NCBI RefSeq assembly: GCF_036350515.1 | Contig: NZ_JAZDUE010000004.1 | Span: 245,702 to 309,701, forward strand | Length of the DNA stretch: 64,000 nt | Direction: 5' to 3' | Origin: Gordonia prachuapensis | GTDB taxonomy: Bacteria > Actinomycetota > Actinomycetes > Mycobacteriales > Mycobacteriaceae | Shown: in pieces, positions 1 to 8,281 of the stretch | Numbering within the stretch: position 1 is the first letter of the stretch | Layout of the letters: every line of letters starts with the position of its first letter | Made by a program: the position numbers and the translations under genes | Notes under the pieces: model-generated | Database searches by the model: none | What the model was told of the DNA's origin: nothing | Seen by the model: only the letters and a program-made list of their open reading frames with translations

Positions 1-1685
1 CCGAGGTGCCCAGCCACAAACTCCTGGTCCGTGCCGGTTACGTCCGCCGCGCCGCGCCCGGTGTGTACACCTGGTTGCCGCTGGGTCTGCGGGTGTTGCG
101 GGCGGTGGAGGACGTCGTCCGCGAGGAGATGGACGCGATCGGTGCCCAGGAGATCCTGCTGCCGGCGTTGCTGCCCCGCGACCCCTACGAGTCGACCGGC
201 CGGTGGACCGAATACGGCGACAACCTGTTCCGGCTCAAGGACCGCAAGGGCGCCGACATGCTCCTCGGGCCCACTCACGAAGAGCTGTTCGCGCAGCTGG
301 TCAAGGGTGAGTACTCCTCGTACAAGGACCTGCCCGTCGTCCTCTATCAGATCCAGACCAAGTACCGCGACGAGGAACGGCCGCGCGCAGGCATTCTGCG
401 CGGCCGCGAGTTCGTCATGAAGGACGCCTACTCGTTCGACCTCGACGACGACGGCCTCAAGAAGGCCTACAACGCCCATCGCGAGGCGTATCAGAAGATC
501 TTCCGACGCCTCGAGGTCGACTACGTGATCGTGGCAGCCACCTCCGGGGCGATGGGCGGCAGCGCATCCGAGGAGTTCCTGGCCGAGAGCGCGGTCGGGG
601 AGGACACGTTCGTGCGGTGTGTCGAATCCGGGTACGCGGCCAACGTCGAAGCCGTGATCACCCCGGCACCGGAACCGATCCCGTTCGACGGATTGCCCGA
701 GGCGAAGGTCTACGACACACCTGACACCCCGACCATCGACACACTCGTCGCCTGGGCCAATGACGCGCTCGACGGCACCTACGGCGCACACGACACCCTC
801 AAGAACGTCATGGTGAAGGTGCGCCGGCCCGGCGGTGAGTGGGAGATCACCGGCATCGGCGTACCCGGCGACCGCGAGGTCGACATGAAGCGACTCGAGG
901 CGTCGCTGGAACCGGCCGAGGTCGAGGTCCTCACCGACGCGGACTTCGCCGCCAACCCGTTCCTGGTCAAGGGCTACATCGGGCCGAAGGGGCTGGCGGC
1001 CAACGGGGTTCGCTATCTCGTCGATCCCCGGGTGGTGGACGGCACCGCCTGGATCACCGGCGCCGACGAGCCCGGCCGCCACGTCGTGAATCTGGTGGCC
1101 GGACGCGACTTCACCGCCGACGGAACCATCGAGGCCGCCGAGGTGCGTGACGGTGATCCGTCGCCCGACGGCAAGGGCCCGCTGGTGTCGGCCAAGGGCA
1201 TCGAGATCGGCCACATCTTCCAACTCGGCCAGAAGTACACCGACGCCTTCGAGGTCGACGTGCTCGGCGAGAGTGGCAAACCGGTCCGACTCACCATGGG
1301 GTCCTACGGGGTCGGCGTGTCCCGACTCGTGGCCGTCATCGCCGAGCAATGTCACGACGAGAAGGGTCTGCGCTGGCCGCGTTCGGTCGCCCCGTTCGCG
1401 GTGCACCTGGTCATCGCCAACAAGGACGACGCGGCGATCGCCGGTGCGCACCAACTGGCCGAGGACCTCGACGGCGCCGGACTGTCGGTCCTGCTCGACG
1501 ACCGCAAGGCGTCGCCCGGCGTCAAGTTCAAGGACGCCGAACTGCTCGGTATGCCGGTCGTCGTCGTGGTCGGCCGCGGATATGCCAACGGCACCATCGA
1601 GATCCGTGACCGTTTCACCGGCGAGGCCGTCGAGGTGCCGGTCGACGATGCGGTCGCGCGCGTCACGGAGGCGGCTCGGGGGTAG
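1..1685 (+). CDS. proS: Prolyl-tRNA synthetase, 5'-truncated by window edge
   Basis: Class II aminoacyl-tRNA synthetase that charges tRNA-Pro in the cytoplasm. The frame is open from base 3 and begins E-V-P-S-H-K. This lies inside the conserved N-terminal block of bacterial ProRS, so the true start is about 20 codons upstream of the window. The GTG at 6 is not the start. Motif 2 (RDEERPRAGILRGREF, about bases 367-415) and motif 3 (GSYGVGVSRL, about 1300-1330) are visible, followed by the C-terminal anticodon-binding domain. The long region between motifs 2 and 3 fits the bacterial INS editing insertion. It lies next to a DUF4439 pair and rimP, as in mycobacteria. The identification is very secure; only the 5' end is missing. 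Confidence 0.97.
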   Translation, partial: EVPSHKLLVRAGYVRRAAPGVYTWLPLGLRVLRAVEDVVREEMDAIGAQEILLPALLPRDPYESTGRWTEYGDNLFRLKDRKGADMLLGPTHEELFAQLVKGEYSSYKDLPVVLYQIQTKYRDEERPRAGILRGREFVMKDAYSFDLDDDGLKKAYNAHREAYQKIFRRLEVDYVIVAATSGAMGGSASEEFLAESAVGEDTFVRCVESGYAANVEAVITPAPEPIPFDGLPEAKVYDTPDTPTIDTLVAWANDALDGTYGAHDTLKNVMVKVRRPGGEWEITGIGVPGDREVDMKRLEASLEPAEVEVLTDADFAANPFLVKGYIGPKGLAANGVRYLVDPRVVDGTAWITGADEPGRHVVNLVAGRDFTADGTIEAAEVRDGDPSPDGKGPLVSAKGIEIGHIFQLGQKYTDAFEVDVLGESGKPVRLTMGSYGVGVSRLVAVIAEQCHDEKGLRWPRSVAPFAVHLVIANKDDAAIAGAHQLAEDLDGAGLSVLLDDRKASPGVKFKDAELLGMPVVVVVGRGYANGTIEIRDRFTGEAVEVPVDDAVARVTEAARG

Positions 1686-1783
1686 GGCGTCACCTCGCCG
1701 CTCGGTCGGCCGGGAACATTTCGGTCAGCTCGCTGCATCTGAGTCGAGAGATGCCCGCCCGGGCCGACCGAGCAGGAGAGCCG

Positions 1784-2083
1784 ATGTATCCCACCCAGCG
1801 CCAGACCGATACGCAGCGAGCGGCACACGAGACGATCGCCGCCGAGTGCTCGGACTTGACCATGCCCGCCACCAACGCCGCGTGGGCAGGTGTTGCCCTC
1901 GTGTTCTTCTGGCCGTTGGGGATCGCCGCGCTGCACCAATCCTCGCAAGTCACCCCGCTGTGGCTGACCGGTGACCACGAAGCGGCCGAGGAAGCCTCCG
2001 AGAAGGCCCGCGCCTACGGCTCCTACGCGCTGGGCCTGTTCGTGTGGACGGCACTCGTGGTCGCCACCATTCTGTGGCCCTGA
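1784..2083 (+). CDS. Small dispanin/CD225-like membrane protein
   Basis: Encodes 99 residues with two hydrophobic segments, about residues 30-50 (WAGVALVFFWPLGIAAL) and 76-98 (YALGLFVWTALVVATILW). The acidic/basic loop between them carries GDHEAAEEASEKAR. This is the layout of the bacterial CD225/dispanin (DUF4190-like) family; the biochemical function is unknown. I chose the ATG at 1784 because AGGAG lies at 1774-1778. An in-frame ATG at 1751 has no such signal and would only add low-complexity residues. It sits alone between proS and the convergent DUF4439 gene. The family assignment rests on topology and the G-D-x-x-A-A-x-x-A-S-x-K-A-R-x-Y signature, so it is moderately secure. Confidence 0.75.
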   Translation: MYPTQRQTDTQRAAHETIAAECSDLTMPATNAAWAGVALVFFWPLGIAALHQSSQVTPLWLTGDHEAAEEASEKARAYGSYALGLFVWTALVVATILWP

Positions 2084-2101
2084 AGCGGTCCGGCGGCCGG
2101 A

Positions 2102-2536
2102 CTATCCGGTCGAACCCGGAAATGCCACGGTGACCGGCGAGTCACGAAGCGCGACACGCCAGTTCGCGGCGCGCACGGATGCCGCGGTGAGCCCGTCGAG
2201 TGCCATGCGGCGGATCTCGGGGGTGTCGCCCTGTTCGATGAGCGCACGGTAGGCGACAGTGCAGTCCACTTCGGCCGACAGCAGCGCACGGACCGCGGTG
2301 ACCGAGTCGTCGATCTCGACCGGCAGGGTGTACCCGGCCGCCGCCTCGGGGACCGTCGCGTCGGCGGAATTCAGGGCATCGACCAGCGCATCTCGCTGTA
2401 CCCGGTGGGCGGCAACGTATTCGGCGACCGTCGGACGGCGCGCGGCGGACACGAAAGCCGTGGACACCCCGTAGGTGAAGATCGCAGCGTTCTCGGTGTC
2501 CACGGCGACAGAGAGCGCGTCGGTGGTCGCGGTCAT
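2102..2536 (-). CDS. Ferritin-like DUF4439 domain protein
   Basis: A 144-residue, alanine-rich, all-helical protein. It shows the actinobacterial DUF4439 pattern: an N-terminal helix with E-N-A-A-I-F-T-Y-G, a middle R-D-A-L-V-D-A-L helix, and a C-terminal Y-R-A-L-I ... A-A-S-V-R-A-A-N-W-R segment. DUF4439 is described as ferritin-like, but an iron function has not been shown for this group. The start ATG overlaps the stop of the upstream lipoprotein gene by four bases (ATGA), so the two are translationally coupled. The same two-gene pair lies between proS and rimP in mycobacteria (Rv2844/Rv2843 region), opposite in direction to proS. The family is fairly sure; the function is unknown. Confidence 0.8.
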   Translation of the reverse strand: MTATTDALSVAVDTENAAIFTYGVSTAFVSAARRPTVAEYVAAHRVQRDALVDALNSADATVPEAAAGYTLPVEIDDSVTAVRALLSAEVDCTVAYRALIEQGDTPEIRRMALDGLTAASVRAANWRVALRDSPVTVAFPGSTG

Positions 2537-3069
2537 GCGAGCTGTACCTCCACCATGCTGGTCACGGATGCGCTGATCGCGCCGGCGAGGCCCGCCGGGT
2601 ACCCACTCAAGGAACCGGTTGCCTGCGCTGACGTCCGGGCGGACTGTCGCAGCAGGTCACGCATCCCGGCGACCGTCGACACCGTCGGTGCGGGTGGGGC
2701 AGGTGCACCGGACGGGCCGTTGGGCGCGGACGATCCCGCGGCGGCGCCGGTCGACGCGATCCGGCCCGCGGTCTCCTGGTCCAATCGGGTGATCTCCTCG
2801 CGCAACGACTGCGCGTGCTCGCCGCGCTGAGCCGCCACCACACCGAGCGCATTGGCGTACTCGGGTGTCAGCGGGGCGAGGGCAGTGGCAGCGGCCTGAT
2901 CGGCGAGCGCAGCATCCGCCAGAGGCAGCAGGGCGGCCGCGGTGATCTGCTCGGGCGACGGTCCTCGATCACACGCCGCGACGGCGGAGATCGTGATGGC
3001 GCCGGCCGTGGCGGCGAGGCCACCGCGGAGGACCGCCCGCCGGGTGAGGGGTGTGGTCACGCGAGACAT
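2533..3069 (-). CDS. Tat-type lipoprotein coupled to the DUF4439 protein
   Basis: A 178-residue exported protein. Its N-terminus has a twin-arginine-like signal (T-R-R-A-V-L-R-G-G, residues 9-17), a hydrophobic stretch, and a lipobox V-A-A-C with the cysteine at about residue 33. It is therefore probably a lipoprotein exported by Tat. The mature part is helical and alanine-rich, interrupted by a Pro/Gly/Ser linker around residues 110-128. I recognise it as the positional equivalent of the Rv2843-type protein, but it has no assignable activity. It overlaps the DUF4439 gene by four bases and is divergent from rimP. A joint function of the exported and ferritin-like partners is inferred from the overlap alone. 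Confidence 0.75.
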   Translation of the reverse strand: MSRVTTPLTRRAVLRGGLAATAGAITISAVAACDRGPSPEQITAAALLPLADAALADQAAATALAPLTPEYANALGVVAAQRGEHAQSLREEITRLDQETAGRIASTGAAAGSSAPNGPSGAPAPPAPTVSTVAGMRDLLRQSARTSAQATGSLSGYPAGLAGAISASVTSMVEVQLA

Positions 3070-3144
3070 GATGCCAGCCGCCCACGCCGGCCCGGGAATC
3101 GGCGAAGTACCGCGCGGCGGCGTCGGGTCGGGATGTCGATGGTC

Positions 3145-3150
3145 TACAGT
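3145..3150 (+). promoter_or_regulatory. Candidate -10 element of the rimP operon
   Basis: TACAGT matches the actinobacterial -10 pattern TANNNT and lies 85 bases before the rimP start, in the gap to the divergent lipoprotein gene. No convincing -35 is visible. The leader would be about 80 bases. Confidence 0.4.
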
Positions 3151-3235
3151 GGTCCACTGCGTGCGAGCCGGGGCGGGGCGACTCGAGACGCCGAGTCAAC
3201 CGAGGACGCCGGACAACTGAAGACGAGGAGCATCC

Positions 3236-3781
3236 GTGCCGATCACTGCCGAGCAGGTCCACCGGCTCGTCGAACCGCTGGTGTCGGCGCGTGGGTTCGA
3301 CCTCGAGGATGTCGTCGTCTCCGGACCTGCCGATCGTCCTGAGGTGAGCGTCGTCGTCGATCGCGACGGAGGTGGCAACCTCGACGTGCTCGCCGACCTC
3401 AGCAGGGACCTCTCCGACGCTCTCGACGCGGCACCCGACACCGCCGACGCCGTCTTCGCCCTCGAGGTCACCTCGCCCGGGGTGGGCAGACCGCTGACGC
3501 GGCCTCGTCATTGGCGCCGCGCCACCGGCCGCAAGGTCGCCGTCGATCACACCGACGACGCGGGCGCTGCGGCCCACCACACAGCCCGGATCGGTCCGAT
3601 CGACGACGAGTCGGTTGTCCTCGTCATCAACGAGCGCGGTCGTCTGCGCACCGAACGGGTAGCGCTGGACTCGGTGATCAAGGCGGTCGTCGAGGTCGAT
3701 TTCTCCCGGCCCTCGGTTGCCGAACTCGAGATGTGCGGACTCGACGCCGACGAAATAGCGCTGCGGCGCTCCGCACCCTGA
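3236..3781 (+). CDS. rimP: Ribosome maturation factor RimP
   Basis: RimP is a 30S subunit assembly factor. The 181-residue protein has the N-terminal alpha/beta domain with the R-G-F-D-L-E-D-V-V motif (residues 20-28), the E-V-T-S-P-G-V-G-R-P-L signature (about 80-90), and a C-terminal SH3-like domain. It starts at GTG 3236 behind GAGGAG at 3225-3230. It leads the classical rimP-nusA-ylxR-infB operon. Length and motifs are normal for the family. Confidence 0.96.
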   Translation: MPITAEQVHRLVEPLVSARGFDLEDVVVSGPADRPEVSVVVDRDGGGNLDVLADLSRDLSDALDAAPDTADAVFALEVTSPGVGRPLTRPRHWRRATGRKVAVDHTDDAGAAAHHTARIGPIDDESVVLVINERGRLRTERVALDSVIKAVVEVDFSRPSVAELEMCGLDADEIALRRSAP

Positions 3782-3799
3782 CCGACATCGCGCATCGCA

Positions 3800-3828
3800 T
3801 TCACAAACGCAGCGGATCTGCGCACAAT
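3800..3828 (+). promoter_or_regulatory. Candidate internal promoter upstream of nusA
   Basis: TTCACA (3800-3805) and CACAAT (3823-3828) are separated by 17 bases, which would place the transcript start near 3835. That is just before the short leader ORF at 3841. The local sequence is AT-richer than its surroundings. The promoter is inferred from these hexamers only. Confidence 0.35.
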
Positions 3829-3835
3829 CGAATCG

Positions 3836-3871
3836 GACAAATGAATAGGAATCGACAAATGAATAGGAGTC
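3836..3871 (+). repeat. Two tandem copies of an 18-bp unit carrying a ribosome binding site
   Basis: The unit GACAAATGAATAGGAATC (3836-3853) is repeated directly as GACAAATGAATAGGAGTC (3854-3871), with one difference. Each copy carries an ATG and an AGGA ribosome-binding core. The second AGGAG (3865-3869) serves nusA at a 9-base spacing. Confidence 0.9.
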
Positions 3872-3882
3872 CAGCCAGATGA
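3841..3882 (+). CDS. 13-codon leader ORF overlapping the nusA start
   Basis: ATG at 3841 opens a 13-residue frame (MNRNRQMNRSPAR) that stops at TGA 3880-3882. The stop overlaps the nusA ATG (3879) in an ATGA junction. The repeated M-N-R comes from the 18-bp tandem duplication. Such stop-start overlaps normally mean translational coupling. Whether this peptide is translated is not known. A second in-frame ATG at 3859 lies within it. Confidence 0.35.
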   Translation: MNRNRQMNRSPAR

Positions 3883-4916
3883 ACATCGACATCAACGCGT
3901 TGCGGATGATCGAGGCCGACAAGGGCATCTCCATCGAGACGGTCATCACCGCCATCGAGACCGCCCTGCTGACCGCCTACCGGCACACCGAGGGCTTCGC
4001 GCCGCACGCGCGGATCGACGTCAACCGCAAGACCGGTGCGGTGCGCGTGATGGCACAGGAACTCGACGCCAACGGCGACGTCGTCCACGAATGGGACGAC
4101 ACCCCGGAAGGTTTCGGACGCATCGCGGCCACCACCGCGCGCCAGGTCATCCTGCAACGCCTGCGTGACGCCGAGAACGAGAAAAACTTCGGCGACTATG
4201 TGACCCACGAGGGAGAGATCGTCGGCGGCGTCGTCCAGCAGGATGCCCGCGCCAACGCTCGCGGCATGATCGTCGTCCAGATCGGCAGTGACGCCAACAG
4301 TGCCGAAGGGGTGATCCCGCCGGCCGAACAGGTGCCCGGCGAGACCTATCAGCACGGTGACCGCATCAAGTGCTACGTCGTCGGTGTGTCACGCGGACCG
4401 CGTGGTCCCCAGATCACCCTGTCGCGCACCCACCCCAATCTGGTCCGCAAGCTGTTCTCGCTGGAGGTGCCCGAGATCGAGGACGGATCGGTGGAGATCG
4501 TCGCGGTCGCCCGCGAGGCCGGGCACCGCTCCAAGATCGCCGTCCACACCGGTGTCAGCGGTCTCAACGCGAAAGGCGCCTGCATCGGTCCGATGGGGCA
4601 GCGGGTCCGCAACGTGATGAGTGAGCTCGCCGGCGAGAAGATCGACATCATCGACTTCGACACCGATCCCGGCGTCTTCGTCGGGAATGCGCTGTCGCCG
4701 GCGAAGGTTGTGTCCGTCGAGGTCATCGATCTGGCCGGCAAGGCCGCGCGGGTGGTGGTACCCGACTATCAGCTCTCGCTGGCGATCGGCAAAGAAGGGC
4801 AGAATGCGCGCCTCGCGGCCCGGCTGACCGGCTGGCGCATCGACATCCGCTCGGACGCCGACCCGACACCACCGGCGGCACACGGCGGTCGTCATGGCGC
4901 GTCGCATGCCGACTGA
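3879..4916 (+). CDS. nusA: Transcription termination/antitermination factor NusA
   Basis: NusA binds RNA polymerase and nascent RNA and tunes pausing, termination and rRNA antitermination. The 345 residues are typical of the short actinobacterial form. They comprise an N-terminal polymerase-binding domain (I-E-A-D-K-G-I-S-I-E near residue 13), an S1 domain (about 105-180, ending with R-G-P-Q-I-T-L-S-R), and KH1 and KH2 domains (G-P-M-G-Q-R-V-R-N near 235 and I-G-K-E-G-Q-N-A-R-L-A near 305). No acidic C-terminal repeats are present. The start is ATG 3879 with AGGAG at 3865-3869. The gene overlaps the proposed ylxR start by 23 bases. Confidence 0.97.
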   Translation: MNIDINALRMIEADKGISIETVITAIETALLTAYRHTEGFAPHARIDVNRKTGAVRVMAQELDANGDVVHEWDDTPEGFGRIAATTARQVILQRLRDAENEKNFGDYVTHEGEIVGGVVQQDARANARGMIVVQIGSDANSAEGVIPPAEQVPGETYQHGDRIKCYVVGVSRGPRGPQITLSRTHPNLVRKLFSLEVPEIEDGSVEIVAVAREAGHRSKIAVHTGVSGLNAKGACIGPMGQRVRNVMSELAGEKIDIIDFDTDPGVFVGNALSPAKVVSVEVIDLAGKAARVVVPDYQLSLAIGKEGQNARLAARLTGWRIDIRSDADPTPPAAHGGRHGASHAD

Positions 4917-5319
4917 CCAGCCGGTTGTTCGGGAACGGACACGGCGCGCTAGACTGATCGATGGTTCAGCGAAGGCTGCCGACATCGTCGAACGACCGGC
5001 CCCACACGACGGCTCAGACCGCCGGGGTCCAGTCCGGATGTGTGTCGGTTGTCGTCAACGTGCCGAGGCCGCGGAGCTGGTCCGGGTCGCCGTCCGTCAG
5101 GGCGACGGTCCGCCGGAACTCGTGGTCGACGGCACGCGAACCATGCCGGGACGAGGTGCCTGGTTGCACCCGCGGCGGGACTGTGTGACCGCGGCGGTGC
5201 GACGTAAGGCGTTCGGCTCGGCGCTACGGGTCCCCGGTCTGACCGTGGACCCCGACGACCTCGCCGAATCGATCGGTGGGATCACCGAAGTAGATGGCCG
5301 TAACGGCCGGAACAGGTAG
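4894..5319 (+). CDS. ylxR: YlxR family RNA-binding protein (DUF448)
   Basis: The conserved YlxR core runs from R-M-C-V-G-C-R-Q-R at about residue 48 through P-G-R-G-A-W-L-H-P (about 84-92) to V-R-R-K-A-F. This basic nucleic-acid-binding protein always lies between nusA and infB; it is reported to affect RNase P or transcription in some bacteria. The start is uncertain. In-frame ATGs lie at 4894 and 4906, both overlapping nusA, and at 5038 directly on the core. The first gives 141 residues, about 40 longer than common homologues. A TAGACT -10-like element at 4950-4955 falls inside this longer version. The core identification is secure; the N-terminus is not. Confidence 0.85.
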   Translation: MARRMPTDQPVVRERTRRARLIDGSAKAADIVERPAPHDGSDRRGPVRMCVGCRQRAEAAELVRVAVRQGDGPPELVVDGTRTMPGRGAWLHPRRDCVTAAVRRKAFGSALRVPGLTVDPDDLAESIGGITEVDGRNGRNR

Positions 5320-5421
5320 CAGAAGACATGAGCACACCGTGAAGTACCCACGATGAGCGCGTATCGGACGTAAACCGAGGTCGTAGCGGGCAGCCCGCTC
5401 GACCTCCAAGTGAGGAGAGCA

Positions 5422-8190
5422 GTGGCAGGCAAAGCCCGCGTTCATGAACTGGCCAAAGAACTCGGCGTGACGAGCAAACAGGTGCTCGAGCGTCTGAAGG
5501 AACAGGGCGAGTTCGTCAAGTCCGCGTCGTCGACGGTGGAGGCCCCCGTGGCCCGTCGACTCCGCGAATCATTCCCCCAGTCGGGGGCGAAAGACGGCGC
5601 CAAGTCGGCGCCGAAACCCGGCGGCGCCCCCAAGCCCGGCGCGAACGGCGGCGTGAAGCCCGGCCCGGCGGCCCGACCCGGTCCCAAGCCCGGTGCACCC
5701 ACCCCGGGTCCGTCACCGGCAGCGGCCGCCAATGCAGCCCCGACGCCGACACCCGCGCCGACGCCGGCCAAGCCGAAGCCTGCGCCGGCCCCCAAGCCGG
5801 AGGCCCCGGCCGCGCAGGACACCGGTGCACCCGCACGTCCGGGTCCGCGTCCCGGGCCGAAGCCCGGCCCGCGTGCCCCGCGCGTCGGCAACAACCCCTA
5901 TTCCTCTGCACCCGCGCCCGCTCCGCGGCCGCAGGGCCCCCGCCCCGGACCGGGACAGGGTGGCCCTCGCCCCGGCGGCGGTCGTCCCGGCGCCGGGGGA
6001 CGTCCCGGACAGGGAGGTCCTCGTCCCGGACCCGGCCAGGGTGGACCCCGCCCGAGCCCCGGCAGCATGCCTCCGCGGCCCAGCCCCGGTGCCATGCCGA
6101 GCCGTGCCGCACGCCCTGACGCAGGCCGACCCGGTCGCGGCGGACCCGGTGGCGGCGGCGGCCGTGGTGGCGGCGGTGGCGGTGGCTTCCGCGGCGGACC
6201 CGGCGGTGGCGGCGGCGCTCCCGGCGGCTTCCGCGGACGCCCCGGTGGCGGCGGCGGTCGCGGTCGCGGCGGTGCCGCGGGCGCGTTCGGTCGTCCTGGA
6301 GGCGCACCCCGCAAGGGCCGCAAGTCGAAGCGCGCAAAACGCGCCGAATACGAAAACATGCAGGCTCCGGCCGTCGGTGGCGTTCGCCTGCCGCGCGGCA
6401 ACGGCGAGACCATCCGTCTCGCCCGCGGCGCATCGCTGTCCGACTTCGCCGACAAGATCGACGCCAACCCGGCATCGCTGGTCCAGGCGTTGTTCAACCT
6501 GGGCGAGATGGTCACGGCAACCGAGTCGGTCAACGACGAGACGCTGGAGCTGCTCGGCTCCGAGATGAACTACACCGTCCAGGTCGTCAGCCCGGAGGAC
6601 GAGGATCGCGAGCTCCTGGAGAGCTTCGATCTGTCCTACGGCGAGGACGAGGGCGGCGAAGAAGATCTCGAGCAGCGTCCGCCGGTGGTCACCGTCATGG
6701 GTCACGTCGACCACGGCAAGACCCGACTGCTCGACACCGTGCGCAAGGCCAACGTCCGTGAGGCGGAGGCCGGTGGCATCACCCAGCACATCGGTGCCTA
6801 CCAGGTGAACACCCACCTCAACGGGGACGATCGCCTGATCACCTTCATCGACACCCCGGGTCACGAGGCGTTCACCGCCATGCGTGCCCGTGGTGCGAAG
6901 GCCACCGACATCGCGATCCTCGTGGTCGCGGCCGACGACGGCGTCATGCCGCAGACGGTGGAGGCGGTCAACCACGCGCAGGCAGCCGATGTGCCGATCG
7001 TGGTGGCGGTCAACAAGATCGACAAGGAAGGCGCCGACCCGGCGAAGATCCGTGGTCAGCTCACCGAGTACGGCCTGATCCCCGAGGAGTACGGCGGCGA
7101 GACGATGTTCGTCGACATCTCTGCCAAGCAGGGCGACAACATCGACGCGTTGCTGGAAGCGGTTCTGCTGACCGCGGACGCCTCGCTGGATTTGCGTGCC
7201 AACCCCGACATGGACGCCCAGGGCGTCGCGATCGAGGCGCACCTCGACCGCGGTCGCGGACCGGTGGCGACCGTGCTCGTGCAGCGCGGCACGCTCAAGG
7301 TCGGCGACTCGATCGTCGCGGGCGATGCCTACGGACGTGTCCGCCGCATGGTCGACGAGCACGGCGACGACGTCGCCGAGGCGCTGCCGTCGCGTCCGGT
7401 CCAGGTCATCGGCTTCACGTCGGTGCCCGGCGCAGGCGACAACATGCTCGTCGTCGAAGAGGACCGCACCGCCCGGCAGATCGCCGACCGGCGCAACGCG
7501 CGTAAACGCAACGCGCTGGCCGCGCGCAGCCGTAAGCGGATCAGCCTCGAGGACCTGGATTCGGCGCTCAAGGAGACCAGCCAGCTCAACCTCATCCTGA
7601 AGGGCGACAACTCGGGTACCGTCGAGGCGCTCGAAGAGGCACTGCTGGGGATCGACATGGGCGACGAGGTCTCGCTGCGGGTCATCGACCGCGGTGTCGG
7701 TGGTGTCACCGAGACCAACGTCAACCTCGCGGCGGCGTCCGACGCGATCATCATCGGCTTCAACGTCCGTGCGGAGGGCAAGGCCACCGAGCTGGCCAAC
7801 CGCGAGGGCGTCGACATCCGGTACTACTCGGTGATCTACCAGGCGATCGACGAGATCGAGAGCGCGCTCAAGGGCATGCTCAAGCCGATCTACGAAGAGG
7901 TGGAGCTCGGCCGCGCCGAGATCCGGGCCATCTTCAAGTCGTCGAAGGTCGGCAACATCGCCGGCTGCCTGGTCCAGTCGGGCATCATGCGCCGCAACGC
8001 CAAGGCTCGCCTGCTCCGCGACAACGTCGTGGTCGCCGAGAACCTGACGCTGTCGTCGCTGCGTCGGGAGAAGGACGACGTGACCGAGGTGCGCGAAGGC
8101 TACGAATGTGGTCTCACGCTGACCTACAGCGACATCAAGGTCGACGACGTCATCGAGACCTACGAGTTGCAGGAGAAGGCGCGGGACTGA
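5422..8190 (+). CDS. infB: Translation initiation factor IF-2
   Basis: GTPase that delivers initiator fMet-tRNA to the 30S subunit. The 922 residues start at GTG 5422 (V-A-G-K-A-R-V-H-E-L-A-K-E-L-G) behind GAGGAGAG at 5412-5419. After the IF2-N domain comes a 250-residue Pro/Ala/Gly/Arg low-complexity region, with a glycine-arginine block at bases 6120-6330. The G domain follows, with the P-loop G-H-V-D-H-G-K-T near residue 427, D-T-P-G-H-E-A and N-K-I-D. The domain II-IV tail is standard. It is last in the rimP-nusA-ylxR-infB operon, before a hairpin. Confidence 0.98.
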   Translation: MAGKARVHELAKELGVTSKQVLERLKEQGEFVKSASSTVEAPVARRLRESFPQSGAKDGAKSAPKPGGAPKPGANGGVKPGPAARPGPKPGAPTPGPSPAAAANAAPTPTPAPTPAKPKPAPAPKPEAPAAQDTGAPARPGPRPGPKPGPRAPRVGNNPYSSAPAPAPRPQGPRPGPGQGGPRPGGGRPGAGGRPGQGGPRPGPGQGGPRPSPGSMPPRPSPGAMPSRAARPDAGRPGRGGPGGGGGRGGGGGGGFRGGPGGGGGAPGGFRGRPGGGGGRGRGGAAGAFGRPGGAPRKGRKSKRAKRAEYENMQAPAVGGVRLPRGNGETIRLARGASLSDFADKIDANPASLVQALFNLGEMVTATESVNDETLELLGSEMNYTVQVVSPEDEDRELLESFDLSYGEDEGGEEDLEQRPPVVTVMGHVDHGKTRLLDTVRKANVREAEAGGITQHIGAYQVNTHLNGDDRLITFIDTPGHEAFTAMRARGAKATDIAILVVAADDGVMPQTVEAVNHAQAADVPIVVAVNKIDKEGADPAKIRGQLTEYGLIPEEYGGETMFVDISAKQGDNIDALLEAVLLTADASLDLRANPDMDAQGVAIEAHLDRGRGPVATVLVQRGTLKVGDSIVAGDAYGRVRRMVDEHGDDVAEALPSRPVQVIGFTSVPGAGDNMLVVEEDRTARQIADRRNARKRNALAARSRKRISLEDLDSALKETSQLNLILKGDNSGTVEALEEALLGIDMGDEVSLRVIDRGVGGVTETNVNLAAASDAIIIGFNVRAEGKATELANREGVDIRYYSVIYQAIDEIESALKGMLKPIYEEVELGRAEIRAIFKSSKVGNIAGCLVQSGIMRRNAKARLLRDNVVVAENLTLSSLRREKDDVTEVREGYECGLTLTYSDIKVDDVIETYELQEKARD

Positions 8191-8207
8191 CCTGCCGCAC
8201 ACACGAT

Positions 8208-8260
8208 CTCCCCTTCGGTCTCCGCGCCCCTATGCGTGCGGCGACCGAAGGGGAGTAGTT
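8208..8260 (+). terminator. Intrinsic-type terminator between infB and rbfA
   Basis: A perfect 13-bp inverted repeat has arms 8208-8220 (CTCCCCTTCGGTC) and 8243-8255 (GACCGAAGGGGAG), with a 22-base loop followed by TAGTTTT. It sits 17 bases after the infB stop and 26 before rbfA. It may terminate, or partly attenuate, the operon. Confidence 0.7.
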
Positions 8261-8281
8261 TTCCAGTGGAAAGGATCGAAG

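Noticed and set aside
5713..8202. 829-codon open frame on the minus strand
   Set aside because: It is a codon-phase shadow of infB, with no domain and a low-complexity composition.
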